Below, one piece after another: positions 31,888-40,138 of a stretch of 43,723 nucleotides of DNA. This DNA comes from Chitinivibrionales bacterium (GTDB taxonomy: Bacteria > Fibrobacterota > Chitinivibrionia > Chitinivibrionales > WJMI01). The first letter of the stretch is position 1. Each line of letters begins with the position of its first letter. Where the stretch lies: contig WJMI01000078.1 of NCBI GenBank assembly GCA_014728015.1, positions 1 to 43,723 on the forward strand. Direction: 5' to 3'. A program made the position numbers and the translations under genes. The notes beneath the pieces are model-generated. The model had not been told where the DNA came from, made no database searches, and saw only the letters and a list, made by a program, of their open reading frames with translations.

Positions 31888-32637
31888 TCACGCATCGGCC
31901 TTATGGCCGTGGTGCTTTCCCCATTTTCTGGTGTAGGACTTGCCGATAGTGATTCTCAGAAACGGCCCGCTTGCGCGCAGGTCCGGTCCGCTCGTGATAT
32001 CCACCCAGTCGGATCGCCAGTCATCCCGGTCGGATACATCGAATGCGTATCCGGCCCTCAGTCCCAGAGCCAGGAACTTGCCCGGACGCTTCTTTGGGAT
32101 CCGGTACTCAAACCCCATGCCCGGCTCCAGCACAAAGGTGCGCTGCCACAGGCTGATATTGTTGATCGGCGCGGCAACAGCCTGATCAAAGTCCACTTCG
32201 TCGTTGCCGAGCCGCACTCCCAGCCCGCCCAGACCGAGTCCGAACTGCGGGTAGAGCAAAAAGGGGCTTTCGGGAAGCACATTGAATCCGATATTCATCC
32301 GGCTGCCGATGCCGTAGAGCTTGGTATAGGTCGTGCCGCGCTCTTCTTTCTGCGAGACATACCCGAACAGCTCTGCACCGCCCAGAAGCCTTCTGGCGCG
32401 CCAGTTCAACCCGCCGCCTATCTGGACCGCATAATCACTGATGCTGTGGAACCCGTCCGGTGTAATCGCATCGTTGACATTCTCCAGGTCGAGCATCGTG
32501 CCGCCGACCGTGAAGTAATGCCCGCCGTGCAGATCGACCTTCTTGACATGCTTTTCGGCCCCCCCGGCAGATGCGTTCGCTGCTAGTGTCGCGACAAGAG
32601 CGATCGCAGCGATCGTGAAATTCTTCGCGTGTACCAT
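31888..32637 (-). CDS. Predicted outer-membrane beta-barrel protein
   Basis: This 249-residue protein has a cleavable signal peptide (ATLAANASA), then alternating amphipathic strands (YAVQIGGGLNWRARRLLGGA, FEYRIPKKRPGKFLALGL, FLRITIGKSYTRKW), a pattern typical of 8-10-strand OmpA/OmpW-like barrels. Loops are acidic (NDEVDFDQ, DVSDRDDWRSDW). The ending KHHGHKADA departs from the usual C-terminal aromatic residue, so insertion or topology may be unusual. AGGAGG precedes ATG 32637. I cannot assign a family or function. Confidence 0.65.
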   Translation of the reverse strand: MVHAKNFTIAAIALVATLAANASAGGAEKHVKKVDLHGGHYFTVGGTMLDLENVNDAITPDGFHSISDYAVQIGGGLNWRARRLLGGAELFGYVSQKEERGTTYTKLYGIGSRMNIGFNVLPESPFLLYPQFGLGLGGLGVRLGNDEVDFDQAVAAPINNISLWQRTFVLEPGMGFEYRIPKKRPGKFLALGLRAGYAFDVSDRDDWRSDWVDITSGPDLRASGPFLRITIGKSYTRKWGKHHGHKADA

Positions 32638-32699
32638 CGTGTCCTCCTTCGGATAATTGTCCGTGCTGCTCGATAGGCCCTGTCTCTTTGTGCTCCCAT
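32583..32699 (-). other. Possible Arg-rich leader ORF overlapping the barrel gene
   Basis: A 38-codon frame opens at ATG 32699, five bases after a strong AAGGAGG, and ends at TAG 32583, inside the barrel gene and in another frame. Over a third of the residues are arginine (for example TIIRRRTRWYTRRISR). The good ribosome site suggests either translation of a leader peptide controlling the barrel gene or chance. No other gene is seen in 32700-32877. Confidence 0.25.
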
Positions 32700-32877
32700 C
32701 CGTGCCTCCTTGATCCTTTTCGCCTGTAGGGGTTTGTCGTCTTATGTCGATTTACGATTACAGTCGTGCCATATTTCGACCCGGAGGGGCGGAATCGCCC
32801 ATCGGCACGTGGAGGAGGCCAGGAGCACATTGACTGGTTTTGCTGGATATCGAGGCGGGATATTGTTCCGCGGCCCG

Positions 32878-33390
32878 CTAGGAGCCGCCGTCCAGTAGCG
32901 CACGGACCCGTGCCAGGACATCGGCCGAGACCGGGTCGGCCCGGGATGCAACCGATGCGCAGGCGATTGCATCGTAGTTGCCTTTTTTCCGCCGGGGAAG
33001 CCAGGCCCCGTCCGCGGACGTGGTGAGGATTATGACATTGCCCAGATCGCCGTGGTGCCTGACAAACGTGACCACATGGCGGTCCATGGCCCACGACATG
33101 CAGCTATTCACGAGCACGATGGCGTCATAGGCGGCGGCGGGTTCGTTGCGCAGGGCGCGCATGCCGACAACCTTGACATATGCGGAATCCTCTTCGAGCG
33201 CCGCCGCGACCCGCGCGACAACAGCTTCTTTGAAATCGCTCGCCCGGCTGGCGACAAGCACCTTGGCCCCGCGTGCCGGATCGTGTACTTCAAACGATGT
33301 GATGTCTTTCTGCGGCCAGATCAGGTGCGGGACCGAGTAGCATCCCGCCAGGAGTGCGCAGAGAGGCGCTGCCGCCGCCCGGAACCGCAT
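32878..33390 (-). CDS. Lipoprotein of unknown function
   Basis: This 170-residue protein has lipobox LAGC (Cys17). The mature part is alpha/beta: KVLVASRASDFKEAVVARVA, AYDAIVLVNSCMSWAMDRHV, FVRHHGDLGNVIILTTSADG, then RRKKGNYDAIACAS. The strand-turn-helix order with an N-terminal V-L-V-A-S and a central A-I-V-L-V resembles a flavodoxin-like or glycosyltransferase-B half, but no family is recognisable. Probably periplasmic and lipid-anchored. The downstream gap (33391-33420) is short. Confidence 0.65.
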   Translation of the reverse strand: MRFRAAAAPLCALLAGCYSVPHLIWPQKDITSFEVHDPARGAKVLVASRASDFKEAVVARVAAALEEDSAYVKVVGMRALRNEPAAAYDAIVLVNSCMSWAMDRHVVTFVRHHGDLGNVIILTTSADGAWLPRRKKGNYDAIACASVASRADPVSADVLARVRALLDGGS

Positions 33391-33420
33391 ATCGCCCCCT
33401 TACCATGATCGCCGCCGCTG

Positions 33421-33531
33421 CTATTCCGCGATCTCGAACACTTCACTGAATCCGTAGATGTTTGACAGCGTGCGGCTGGTTACCTTGATGCGATAGTCAT
33501 TTGCCGGCGACACGGTTGACGGGCCGGCGCG
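33421..33531 (-). pseudogene. C-terminal tail of a lost secreted-domain gene
   Basis: The last 36 codons before TGA/TAG-type stop at 33421 read SPANDYRIKVTSRTLSNIYG then FSEVFEIAE. This is the final two strands of a Kre9/KNH-like or similar beta-sandwich found on secreted proteins (D-Y-x-I-x-V-x-S...S-D/E-x-F-x-I). Upstream of about 33535 the frame runs through GC-hairpin sequence and loses sense, so only the tail survives. The match is short and the family name tentative. Confidence 0.35.
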
Positions 33532-33548
33532 TAAAGGAAAATATCGCG

Positions 33549-33593
33549 CCCCTGCGTTTTGCGCAAGGGGGCCGGGGGCGAAAGCCCCCGGCC
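33549..33593. terminator. Paired strong hairpins between pal and the tail remnant
   Basis: GGCCGGGGGC (33570-33579) and GCCCCCGGCC (33584-33593) form a perfect 10-bp stem closed by a GAAA tetraloop. Just beside it CCCCTGCG...GCAAGGGG (about 33550-33571) forms a second, slightly imperfect stem. They lie about 80-125 bp past the pal stop and may end that minus-strand transcript, although no U tract follows in either direction. Confidence 0.45.
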
Positions 33594-33674
33594 AATTGTT
33601 CCTGAAACGATATGAAAACACGGAGCGGAAGGTGAGACTGCGACCGGCTGGATCGAGCCGATTTCGCCGCGAGC

Positions 33675-34211
33675 CTACTTTGCCAGCACTTTCCATTCGA
33701 CGCGGCGGTTCTTGGCGTGGCATTCCTCGGTCTGGCAGTTGGGGTTGGCGGGACGCTCGCGGCCGTACGATGTGTACTCGAGGCGGTTTTCCTCGACACC
33801 ATACGAGATGAGGTACTGTCGCGCCGCCTTTGCCCGGTTCTCCCCCAGGCCGATATTGTATTCATTCGTGCCCCGCTCGTCGGCATGGCCTTCCACCAGA
33901 AGCCGCACACCGGGGTTCTCACTCATGAACGCGGCGACCCCCTCGAGGACTTCGATGGACTCGGGACGCAGGTCCCATTTGTCATAGTCGAAGTACAACG
34001 TGGAGAGCACCTGCCGCATCTGCTCGTCCATGTCGACCGGCCTGAAAACGTCCTCGTCGGAAGGTACGAACTCCTTGGTTTCCGGCTCCACGACTTCTTC
34101 CTGCGGCGCAGGTTCGACTTCGGGGGCGACTTTTGTTTGCTTTTTTGAGCACCCGGCCGCGAGAACAGCCATGCACACAGCGGCAACGCAGAGAATCTTG
34201 GACCGTATCAT
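33675..34211 (-). CDS. pal: Peptidoglycan-associated lipoprotein Pal
   Basis: This 178-residue protein has lipobox LAAGC (Cys21), an acidic/Pro linker (about 25-55), then an OmpA-C domain: TLYFDYDKWDLRPESIEVLE, GVRLLVEGHADERGTNEYNI, the peptidoglycan-binding GLGENRAKAARQYL (usual N-x-x-L-x-x-x-R-A), and YTSYGRERP. Pal sits in the outer membrane, binds diaminopimelate of peptidoglycan and works with TolB during division. TolA/Q/R/B genes are not adjacent. The next gene upstream on this strand is an FMN-binding-like lipoprotein, 50 bp away. Confidence 0.93.
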   Translation of the reverse strand: MIRSKILCVAAVCMAVLAAGCSKKQTKVAPEVEPAPQEEVVEPETKEFVPSDEDVFRPVDMDEQMRQVLSTLYFDYDKWDLRPESIEVLEGVAAFMSENPGVRLLVEGHADERGTNEYNIGLGENRAKAARQYLISYGVEENRLEYTSYGRERPANPNCQTEECHAKNRRVEWKVLAK

Positions 34212-34261
34212 ACTCCGACTCCTTTACTTTACGCTTCTGACAAGAAGCGGGGCTTTGCTGG

Positions 34262-34645
34262 TTATTCGCTTGCCCGTGATTCACCCTTGGACAATGCTTT
34301 CTCGAGCGCCTTGAGCAGCGCCTTGCTCTCGCCTTCCAGGCCTTCCATGAGCTCGACATCGAGGCTTTGCTTGTCCACCACCCGCCGCATGACCACTTCG
34401 GCCCGCTGTGCCCTGGATGACTTCCGGTTCTGCAGCACCTGCACTTTGTTGAGGCGCCCCTCAGAGACCTTTGCCCGCACCGAGTAGGTAAATCCTTTCG
34501 ATGTATAACTGCCGGTGTAGGAGCCGTCCGGGATGGATGCGATTGACACGTCGCCGACGGGAAGCGCGGCGATTCTTCTCATTTCGGCGCGCATGCACGA
34601 TGTCATGCATACGGCCACGGTGATGATGACTATGCTGATGCGCAT
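34262..34645 (-). CDS. FMN_bind-like lipoprotein lacking the flavinylation Thr
   Basis: This 127-residue protein has a short signal and lipobox MTSC (Cys17). The mature part follows the FMN_bind pattern: IPDGSYTGSYTSKGFTYSVR, VSEGRLNKVQVLQN, then VVDKQSLDVELMEGLEGES and KALLKALEKALSKG. Aligned to the protein at 26675-27136 (QSLEVDAISGATGSS, then KAVEKALIKG), the SGAT site has become a run of E, G and L with no Thr or Ser at the attachment point. It is therefore probably a non-flavinylated relative, perhaps structural or binding free FMN. Confidence 0.7.
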   Translation of the reverse strand: MRISIVIITVAVCMTSCMRAEMRRIAALPVGDVSIASIPDGSYTGSYTSKGFTYSVRAKVSEGRLNKVQVLQNRKSSRAQRAEVVMRRVVDKQSLDVELMEGLEGESKALLKALEKALSKGESRASE

Positions 34646-34784
34646 ATGATCTCCTTGCGTTCGGGCTGACCCGGCGGCCGGGGACAGGGAATTGGGTTCG
34701 TGTTTGAAAAATGCTTTGTAGCTGCTTTGCGCACAAACAGTTTATGGGGAATATGGGTATTGCGCGCGCCGCCGGGGTGATTGG

Positions 34785-35279
34785 TCACCCCGCTTCGCCC
34801 TGCTTTTCCTGCCGTTTGCGCTCCCGTTCCCGGCGTCTTCTGTCTCGCTTCATCAGGTCCATCCATTCGACCGCATATTTTCCCAGCGTTTCGGGATCGC
34901 TGATGGAGCGGACCTTGGCGCTGGATATGCCGGCCCAGTCGTTGACCGTGGTGCGCCCGAACGACCGCTTGACCGATGCCTGCACGAAGAACGTATCGCG
35001 GGAGGCGTAGGGGACGGAAAACATGAACCACCGGCTCTTGAGGTCTGACTTTCTTATGTCAAGATCGCGGACGCTCCCGGCGAAGCGGCCGTGCTGTTTG
35101 TGGTACTCGTACTGAGCATCCCAGAGCCGGTTGAGCACCAGCGTGAGCTTCCGGGTCTTGCGCATGTGGGATGCCATGATGAATTTGGGCACGGCTATCC
35201 CCAGAACGAGCGCGCCGATAAGCATCAGAGCGACGAGCTCGACGACAGTAAAACCGCGGCTGTTGGTACGTTTTCTCAT
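34785..35279 (-). CDS. Type IV pilin-like (prepilin) protein
   Basis: This 164-residue protein has the class III leader and N-methylation site RTNSRGFTVVELVALMLIGA: cleavage is expected after Gly9, leaving Phe at position 1 and Glu at +5, followed by a long hydrophobic helix (about 10-32). The globular part is basic, and the C-terminus is a run of Arg/Lys/Glu (RDRRRRERERKRQE). Such single pilin-like genes often encode pseudopilins or minor pilins. No pilB, pilC or pilD gene is nearby. ATG 35279 gives the proper leader, though it lacks a clear ribosome site. Confidence 0.75.
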   Translation of the reverse strand: MRKRTNSRGFTVVELVALMLIGALVLGIAVPKFIMASHMRKTRKLTLVLNRLWDAQYEYHKQHGRFAGSVRDLDIRKSDLKSRWFMFSVPYASRDTFFVQASVKRSFGRTTVNDWAGISSAKVRSISDPETLGKYAVEWMDLMKRDRRRRERERKRQEKQGEAG

Positions 35280-35499
35280 GCGTATCAGGCAGACCGGTTG
35301 ATGTTTTGGATGATGGGGGTTTCTAAAATAAATCCAAACGATCCTGCCGTATGGTTTCCACGCTCGCACAGATGCATATGACGGGGCCCCAAAAGGGCGG
35401 CCGGCGAGAGGCGCTGTTGCATCCACGCCCGCGATGCCTGCCGCACGGCATCATCCCGCCGCGCCTCTGCTTTCGCACAGGCCGGAATGCTGCCGGGGC

Positions 35500-35772
35500 T
35501 TATACCTTGGGGCGCTTCAGGACAATGTAGAGGTGCTCGACCGGGAGCGCGCCGGACCGCACCGACAGGTGGCTGTTCATCGCGGCAATGTCCCAGCCCT
35601 CGGCCCCGCGCTCGTTGAGGTAGTTATACAGGGTCACGTCGGCCCAGTTCTTCATCTGCTTGCCATTGACATAATGAACTTTCCAGGAAATCTCCCGCGG
35701 CAGCACGAACCCGAAAATACCCTTGCCCTGCTTCTCGGCGATAACGAACTTGTATTCCCACCTATCCATCAT
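35500..35772 (-). CDS. DUF4177-like small protein
   Basis: This 90-residue protein has the pattern WEYKFVIAEK at the start, LYNYLNERGAEGWDIAAMNS in the middle and LYIVLKRPK at the end, as in the small DUF4177-type proteins (W-E-Y-K...L-N-x-x-G-x-x-G-W-E-L...L-K-R). Function is unknown in the family. Its start lies about 60 bp from the divergent deacetylase gene. The region 35280-35499 upstream of the pilin gene shows no gene or clear regulatory site. Confidence 0.7.
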   Translation of the reverse strand: MMDRWEYKFVIAEKQGKGIFGFVLPREISWKVHYVNGKQMKNWADVTLYNYLNERGAEGWDIAAMNSHLSVRSGALPVEHLYIVLKRPKV

Positions 35773-35833
35773 TAGCAGTGTATCATCGGAGCACCGCCCT
35801 TGTCAATTGCCGCGCCCGACCTATTTTCTTTCC

Positions 35834-37105
35834 ATGTCCCGCAAACGGAAAAAGAAGCCGCATCGCTGCAAAAACCACCCGCGCGTGGTCGCCCGCGGGA
35901 AATGCGCGCGCTGCGGGCTGTGGGTGTGTGACCACTGCGCGCTGCTTCGCGGCGGACAGTTCTTCTGCAAGGACACCTGCGCGCCGGAGGAACCCGCACC
36001 GCAACGGGCGGGCCGGGCCGCGGCCCCGCCCGTTGATGCCGCGCCGCAACACCGGGCGGGCTTCGTGCTCGGGGCGGGCGCAACCCTGGGGCTGGCCGGC
36101 CTGTTCGGCATCCTGTTCGCTCTGCGCCAGTCGCAGGAAGTCGAGCGGCTGCGCACGCGCGTTGCAGCGCTGGAGCGCGACCGGGCCCGGGCCCTTTTGC
36201 TTCTGCGATCGCAAAAAGAGCGGATAGCCGCGCTCTCGTCTGTACCCGCGGCAGGCGCGGACACCGCCGCGGCAGCACGCGAGATACGGCGCCCGACAGA
36301 GCCGCCCGTCCCGGCGGCCGCAAACCCAGTGATAGGCCTGCCCCTGAATTTCAACAACGGCACGCGCGCCAAACGGCTGGTGGCCTTGACATTCGACGGC
36401 GGTTCGCATGCCAATGCCGCCGACGATATCCTCGATACGCTCCGCGCGCGCGCGGTCGCGGCAACCATGTTCCTTACCGGCCGGTTCATGAAGCGCTACC
36501 CGGAGCTGACAAAGCGCATCGCCGCATCGGGTCATGAGGTGGGAAATCACACCTACAGCCATCCTCACCTGACCTCGTGGGCAACGGACAAGACCCACAC
36601 CACGCTTCCCGCCATGACCAGGGAAACGCTGTGCGCGCAGCTTCGCAGTGCGCGCGAGACGTTTCTGGCCATCACCGGCGCGCCCATGCCGGCAATCTGG
36701 CGGGCGCCCTACGGCGAAATCAACGACCGGCTGTGCCGCTGGTCTCAGGAATGCGGATACCTGCACGTGGGGTGGCGCCAGGGACGGCGGTGGCGGGACA
36801 ACCTGGACAGCAACGACTGGGTGCCGGACGAAGAAACGCCCGGATATCATTCCCCGCAGGAAGTATATGACAAGGTGACCGGGCTCGCCCGCGCGCGGCC
36901 GCATGGCATCAACGGCGGGATTCTTCTCATGCACCTGGGAACCGTCCGCAAAGATCCAAACGAGCAGGTACACCGCATTCTCGGCACACTGATCGACGAC
37001 CTGCGGAGTCTGGGTTATGAATTCGTAACCGTGTCCGAACTCCTGAAGGAGTCCGGCATCGACATCTCCGTGCTCACGAACGCGGGAGCCGGCAATCGAT
37101 CGTAG
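35834..37105 (+). CDS. Polysaccharide deacetylase with N-terminal zinc-finger-like segment
   Basis: This 423-residue protein begins with a Cys/His-rich cytosolic segment (C12, H15, C24, C27, C32, C35, C45, C49; B-box-like C-x2-H...C-x2-C). It is followed by a TM helix (about 74-96), a coiled coil (VERLRTRVAALERDRARALL), and a NodB/CE4 domain from about 180: LTFDGGSHANA (motif 1, with G in the second acidic position), HTYSHPHL (motif 2), WRAPYGEIN (motif 3), LDSNDWVPD (motif 4), ILLMHLG (motif 5). The catalytic side would face the periplasm and act on peptidoglycan or another GlcNAc polymer. ATG 35834 lacks a clear ribosome site. Confidence 0.83.
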   Translation: MSRKRKKKPHRCKNHPRVVARGKCARCGLWVCDHCALLRGGQFFCKDTCAPEEPAPQRAGRAAAPPVDAAPQHRAGFVLGAGATLGLAGLFGILFALRQSQEVERLRTRVAALERDRARALLLLRSQKERIAALSSVPAAGADTAAAAREIRRPTEPPVPAAANPVIGLPLNFNNGTRAKRLVALTFDGGSHANAADDILDTLRARAVAATMFLTGRFMKRYPELTKRIAASGHEVGNHTYSHPHLTSWATDKTHTTLPAMTRETLCAQLRSARETFLAITGAPMPAIWRAPYGEINDRLCRWSQECGYLHVGWRQGRRWRDNLDSNDWVPDEETPGYHSPQEVYDKVTGLARARPHGINGGILLMHLGTVRKDPNEQVHRILGTLIDDLRSLGYEFVTVSELLKESGIDISVLTNAGAGNRS

Positions 37106-37127
37106 AACGCGAGAGGGAATACCAGAC

Positions 37128-37781
37128 ATGCTTTCACAATCAGCGTTATTCATACTCCGTATCCCGGTGATCCTTCTCGCCCTGACTGTCCACGAGTACT
37201 GCCACGGGTGGGTCGCCTGGCTCAAAGGCGACAGCACGGCTCGGGATGCCGGGCGGCTGACCTTCAATCCGTTCGCGCACTTGGATATTTTCGGCACGCT
37301 CATGCTTCTGTTCGGTCCGTTCGGCTGGGCCAAACCGGTGCCGGTCAACCCGTACAACCTTGACAACCCCCGACGGGACAGCGTGTATGTCAGCCTGGCC
37401 GGCCCGGTATCCAATATCGTGCTCGCTCTGGCCTTCGGGTTCACGTTCCGGATTCTGGTCGGCACGGGCGCCGCGCGCAGCATGCATCCGTATGCTGCAG
37501 TGTTTTTTCAGCTTGCGGTGATAATAAACCTGGGCCTCTCGTTTTTCAACCTGATTCCGATCCCGCCGCTCGACGGCTCCAAGATACTCATGGGCCTCCT
37601 TCCGCCCACCCGGGTCGTGTCGTATCTGAACGTCGTGCAGCACGCGCCCAAGGTTTTTTTGATACTCATCCTGGCGGAGTGGGGCTTGCGCGTGCCGGTT
37701 TTTTCCATGGTGATCAACCCGTTGTGGAAACCATATTTTACGTTCTGGCAGTTCATCATTTTCGGCGGAAGGGTGATGTAG
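37128..37781 (+). CDS. Site-2-protease-like M50 membrane metalloprotease
   Basis: This 217-residue membrane protein has the zinc motif HEYCHG (H22-E23-x-x-H26) in TM1 and the third ligand in NLIPIPPLDGSKIL (D149). AGRLTFNPFAHLD follows the first helix, as in the short S2P subgroup lacking PDZ domains. These proteases cut within membranes; targets are unknown. It lies 22 nt after the deacetylase gene, with GAGAGGG before ATG 37128, and 1 nt before the hldA start, so the three genes probably form an operon. Confidence 0.92.
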   Translation: MLSQSALFILRIPVILLALTVHEYCHGWVAWLKGDSTARDAGRLTFNPFAHLDIFGTLMLLFGPFGWAKPVPVNPYNLDNPRRDSVYVSLAGPVSNIVLALAFGFTFRILVGTGAARSMHPYAAVFFQLAVIINLGLSFFNLIPIPPLDGSKILMGLLPPTRVVSYLNVVQHAPKVFLILILAEWGLRVPVFSMVINPLWKPYFTFWQFIIFGGRVM

Positions 37782-37782
37782 C

Positions 37783-38787
37783 GTGAAGCATTTCAGCATT
37801 CCAAAAACCCGGCTGGAACGAATCGTGCGATCGTTTCGCAAACGCAAGATCATGGTCATCGGCGATGCGATTGTCGACCACTACCTGTGGGGCGACGTGC
37901 AGCGAATATCGCCCGAGGCGCCGGTGCCCGTGGTGCAGGTGTCGCGCGAAACCACGGGGCTTGGCGGCGCGGCAAACGTTGCGCGGAATTTGAAGCAGCT
38001 CGGCGTCACGCCCTATCTGCTGTCTCTGCGAGGGCGCGACAGCGCGGGCACCGAGCTTCGCCGAATGCTTGACGATATCAAGTGCCCCACCCAGGGCGTG
38101 GTCGTATCAAAAGACCGTCCCACCACGCTCAAGACCCGGGTCATGGCCAGGCACCAGCAAATCGTGCGCACAGACAAGGAGGTCGTCGGTGACTTGAGCG
38201 CATCCGAACGGAGGAAGCTTTTGCACCTGGTCGAAATGTGGCTTCCCGAGATGGACGCGGTGATTATTTCGGATTACGGCAAAGGCATTGTCTCGCCGCC
38301 GTTTATCGAGCATGTCGTCGGCCGCTGCAGGAAACAGGGTGTGTTCGTGGCGATCGATCCCAAAGAGCGTCATTTCCAGTTTTACCGCGGGGTCAATGTG
38401 ATCACGCCCAACCTGGCCGAGACCCACGCGGCCCTGGGCCTTCCGGTGCGCCAGTGCACCGACGACGAAATCCGGGAGCTGGGCTGGCGCCTGCTTGACC
38501 GGCTGGAGCTTTCCTATCTGCTGGTGACGCTCAGCGAGCGCGGCATGGGCCTGTTCGAGAAGGACGGCCGCACGTTCAGTCATCTTCCCACGGTGGCCCG
38601 GGCTGTATATGACGTGACCGGGGCGGGCGACACCGTGGTGAGCGCGTTCACCGCGGCCGTCAGTTCAAAGGCCAGCCCCAAGGAGGCGGCGTTTCTGTCC
38701 AACCACGCCGCGGGGCTTACCGTTGCTCAAATAGGCACTGCCGCGGTAACCGCCAAGCAGCTTGTCGACTCCTGTCTGGGCAGGTAG
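37783..38787 (+). CDS. hldA: D-glycero-beta-D-manno-heptose-7-phosphate kinase
   Basis: This 334-residue PfkB-family kinase reads MVIGDAIVDHYLWGDVQRIS and PEAPVPVV at the N-terminus, GLGGAANVARNLKQLG, then DYGKGIV, NLAETHAALG, and the C-terminal ATP/anion-hole motif VTGAGDTVVSAF. These match the kinase half of HldE (RfaE1), the second step of ADP-heptose synthesis for LPS core. The cytidylyl/adenylyltransferase half is absent, so HldA is a separate protein here and HldC should be encoded elsewhere. The GTG start at 37783 has AAGGGTGA within the end of the preceding gene. Confidence 0.9.
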   Translation: MKHFSIPKTRLERIVRSFRKRKIMVIGDAIVDHYLWGDVQRISPEAPVPVVQVSRETTGLGGAANVARNLKQLGVTPYLLSLRGRDSAGTELRRMLDDIKCPTQGVVVSKDRPTTLKTRVMARHQQIVRTDKEVVGDLSASERRKLLHLVEMWLPEMDAVIISDYGKGIVSPPFIEHVVGRCRKQGVFVAIDPKERHFQFYRGVNVITPNLAETHAALGLPVRQCTDDEIRELGWRLLDRLELSYLLVTLSERGMGLFEKDGRTFSHLPTVARAVYDVTGAGDTVVSAFTAAVSSKASPKEAAFLSNHAAGLTVAQIGTAAVTAKQLVDSCLGR

Positions 38788-38896
38788 GAACGCCTGTTTT
38801 GCGGGTCTCCCGCGGGGGTCCTTCGCGCGGCCGCATGACATCGCGCAGTGGTATGACAATGCCACGACATGAACCCCTCCGCGCCCTCCGCCGACT

Positions 38897-38935
38897 GGTA
38901 CAGAAAACGGTTCCTCGTGCGGAAACCGATTTCAC
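38897..38935. other. Inverted repeat upstream of the beta-helix gene
   Basis: GAAAaCGGTTCC and GGaAACCGaTTTC flank a six-base centre TCGTGC, giving a stem with two small bulges about 55-90 bp before ATG 38987. It could be an operator or attenuator for the beta-helix gene. The rest of 38788-38986 holds a small GCGGG-TCT-CCCGC hairpin after hldA and a possible -10 box (TATAAG). Confidence 0.35.
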
Positions 38936-38986
38936 CATCAATTCCGCAATGACGTAATTTATAAGAACACCCGGCCCGGAGGTTTG

Positions 38987-40138
38987 ATGCGCCAGACAAT
39001 CCTTTTTGCTGCTTCTGTCATCATCGCAACAGTGCTTGCCGTGCCGGCGTTGGCCGCCCGAAAGATTGTCGTGCCCAACGATGTCCGCACCATACAAGGC
39101 GCGATCGAAAAAGCGCAGGAAGATGACACGGTGTTCGTGGCCAACGGCGTGTATCGGGAGAACCTGACGCTGGTCGACGGGGTGGTGCTGCGGGGCCAGG
39201 ACGTTGACCGCACGATTGTCCGCGGCCGGCGGACCAAGCCGGTCGTCCGGGCCGCGCGCAACGCGGTCATAACCAATCTCACCATCGAGCGCGGCACGGT
39301 CGGCATTCTCAGCGAAAACACCAACGCGATTATCGAGCATAACGTGATCCGCAACAACGCGCGCACGGGGATTCAGTGCATCATCGCCCTGCCCCATATC
39401 CGCAACAACATCATCGCGGGCAACGGCTGGAGCGGCGTGTATTGCGAGCTGATCTCGCGCGCCGCGCGCTCGGCGATCGAGCACAACATCATCGCCGAAA
39501 ACGGCTACAGCGGGGTGATGCTGTCGAACCGGAGTGTCGTGCTTGTAAAGAACAACACGATATTCAACAACAAGGAGTACGGCATTTTCGTCGCGGAGAA
39601 CGCCAAACGCTCGCGCATCATCTACAATTCGATATACGGCAACCGCATGCCGTTCAACGCCTACGCGGTCATCGACGAGACCAACATCTCCAAAGATCCC
39701 CGGCTGCCGTCAGTGTCCGGCGCCCGCTACAGCGACATTTCCTCGATGGACTCACCGCTGCGCGGCATGGGCAAGGACGGGACCCAGATCGGGCTCGTGA
39801 GCGAATCGGTGCTGCGGCGGTCCACGCGTGATGTTGACAAGGACGGCGTGCCGGACAACCAGGACCAGTGCCCCGACGGCGCCGAAGACCCGGACGGGTT
39901 CGAAGACGCCGACGGGTGCCCGGATTATGACAATGATTTCGACGGGATCTACGATCAGTTCGACGAGTGCCCCGACGACCGCGAGGATTTCGACGGTTAC
40001 GACGACAAAGACGGATGCCCCGACCTCGACAATGACGGTGACAACGTCAAAGATGTCGACGATAAGTGTCCCAACAAGCCCGAAACGGTCAATGACTATA
40101 AGGACGACGACGGATGCCCGGACCAAAAGCCGCGCTGA
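38987..40138 (+). CDS. Exported beta-helix protein with TSP3 calcium repeats
   Basis: This 383-residue protein has a signal peptide ending ALA-A (about 24). Residues about 30-275 form a right-handed parallel beta-helix (DUF1565/NosD-like: VPNDVRTIQGAIEKAQEDDT, VFVANGVYREN, IEHNVIRNNARTGIQ, IEHNIIAENGYSGVML). From about 281 come thrombospondin type-3 repeats, D-x-D-x-D-G-x-x-D-x-x-D-x-C-P-x (for example DVDKDGVPDNQDQCPDGAED), at least four copies, which bind calcium. Probably surface-exposed or periplasmic. GGAGG lies before ATG 38987. The last 25 nt overlap the next gene. Confidence 0.83.
   Translation: MRQTILFAASVIIATVLAVPALAARKIVVPNDVRTIQGAIEKAQEDDTVFVANGVYRENLTLVDGVVLRGQDVDRTIVRGRRTKPVVRAARNAVITNLTIERGTVGILSENTNAIIEHNVIRNNARTGIQCIIALPHIRNNIIAGNGWSGVYCELISRAARSAIEHNIIAENGYSGVMLSNRSVVLVKNNTIFNNKEYGIFVAENAKRSRIIYNSIYGNRMPFNAYAVIDETNISKDPRLPSVSGARYSDISSMDSPLRGMGKDGTQIGLVSESVLRRSTRDVDKDGVPDNQDQCPDGAEDPDGFEDADGCPDYDNDFDGIYDQFDECPDDREDFDGYDDKDGCPDLDNDGDNVKDVDDKCPNKPETVNDYKDDDGCPDQKPR

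Noticed and set aside
33570-33593. Intrinsic terminator of pal with confidence
   Set aside because: The stem is perfect but no U tract follows on either strand, so it is listed only as a hairpin of possible terminator role.
35783-37483. 566-codon minus-strand open frame
   Set aside because: Antisense to the deacetylase and M50 genes, whose catalytic motifs are clear on the plus strand.
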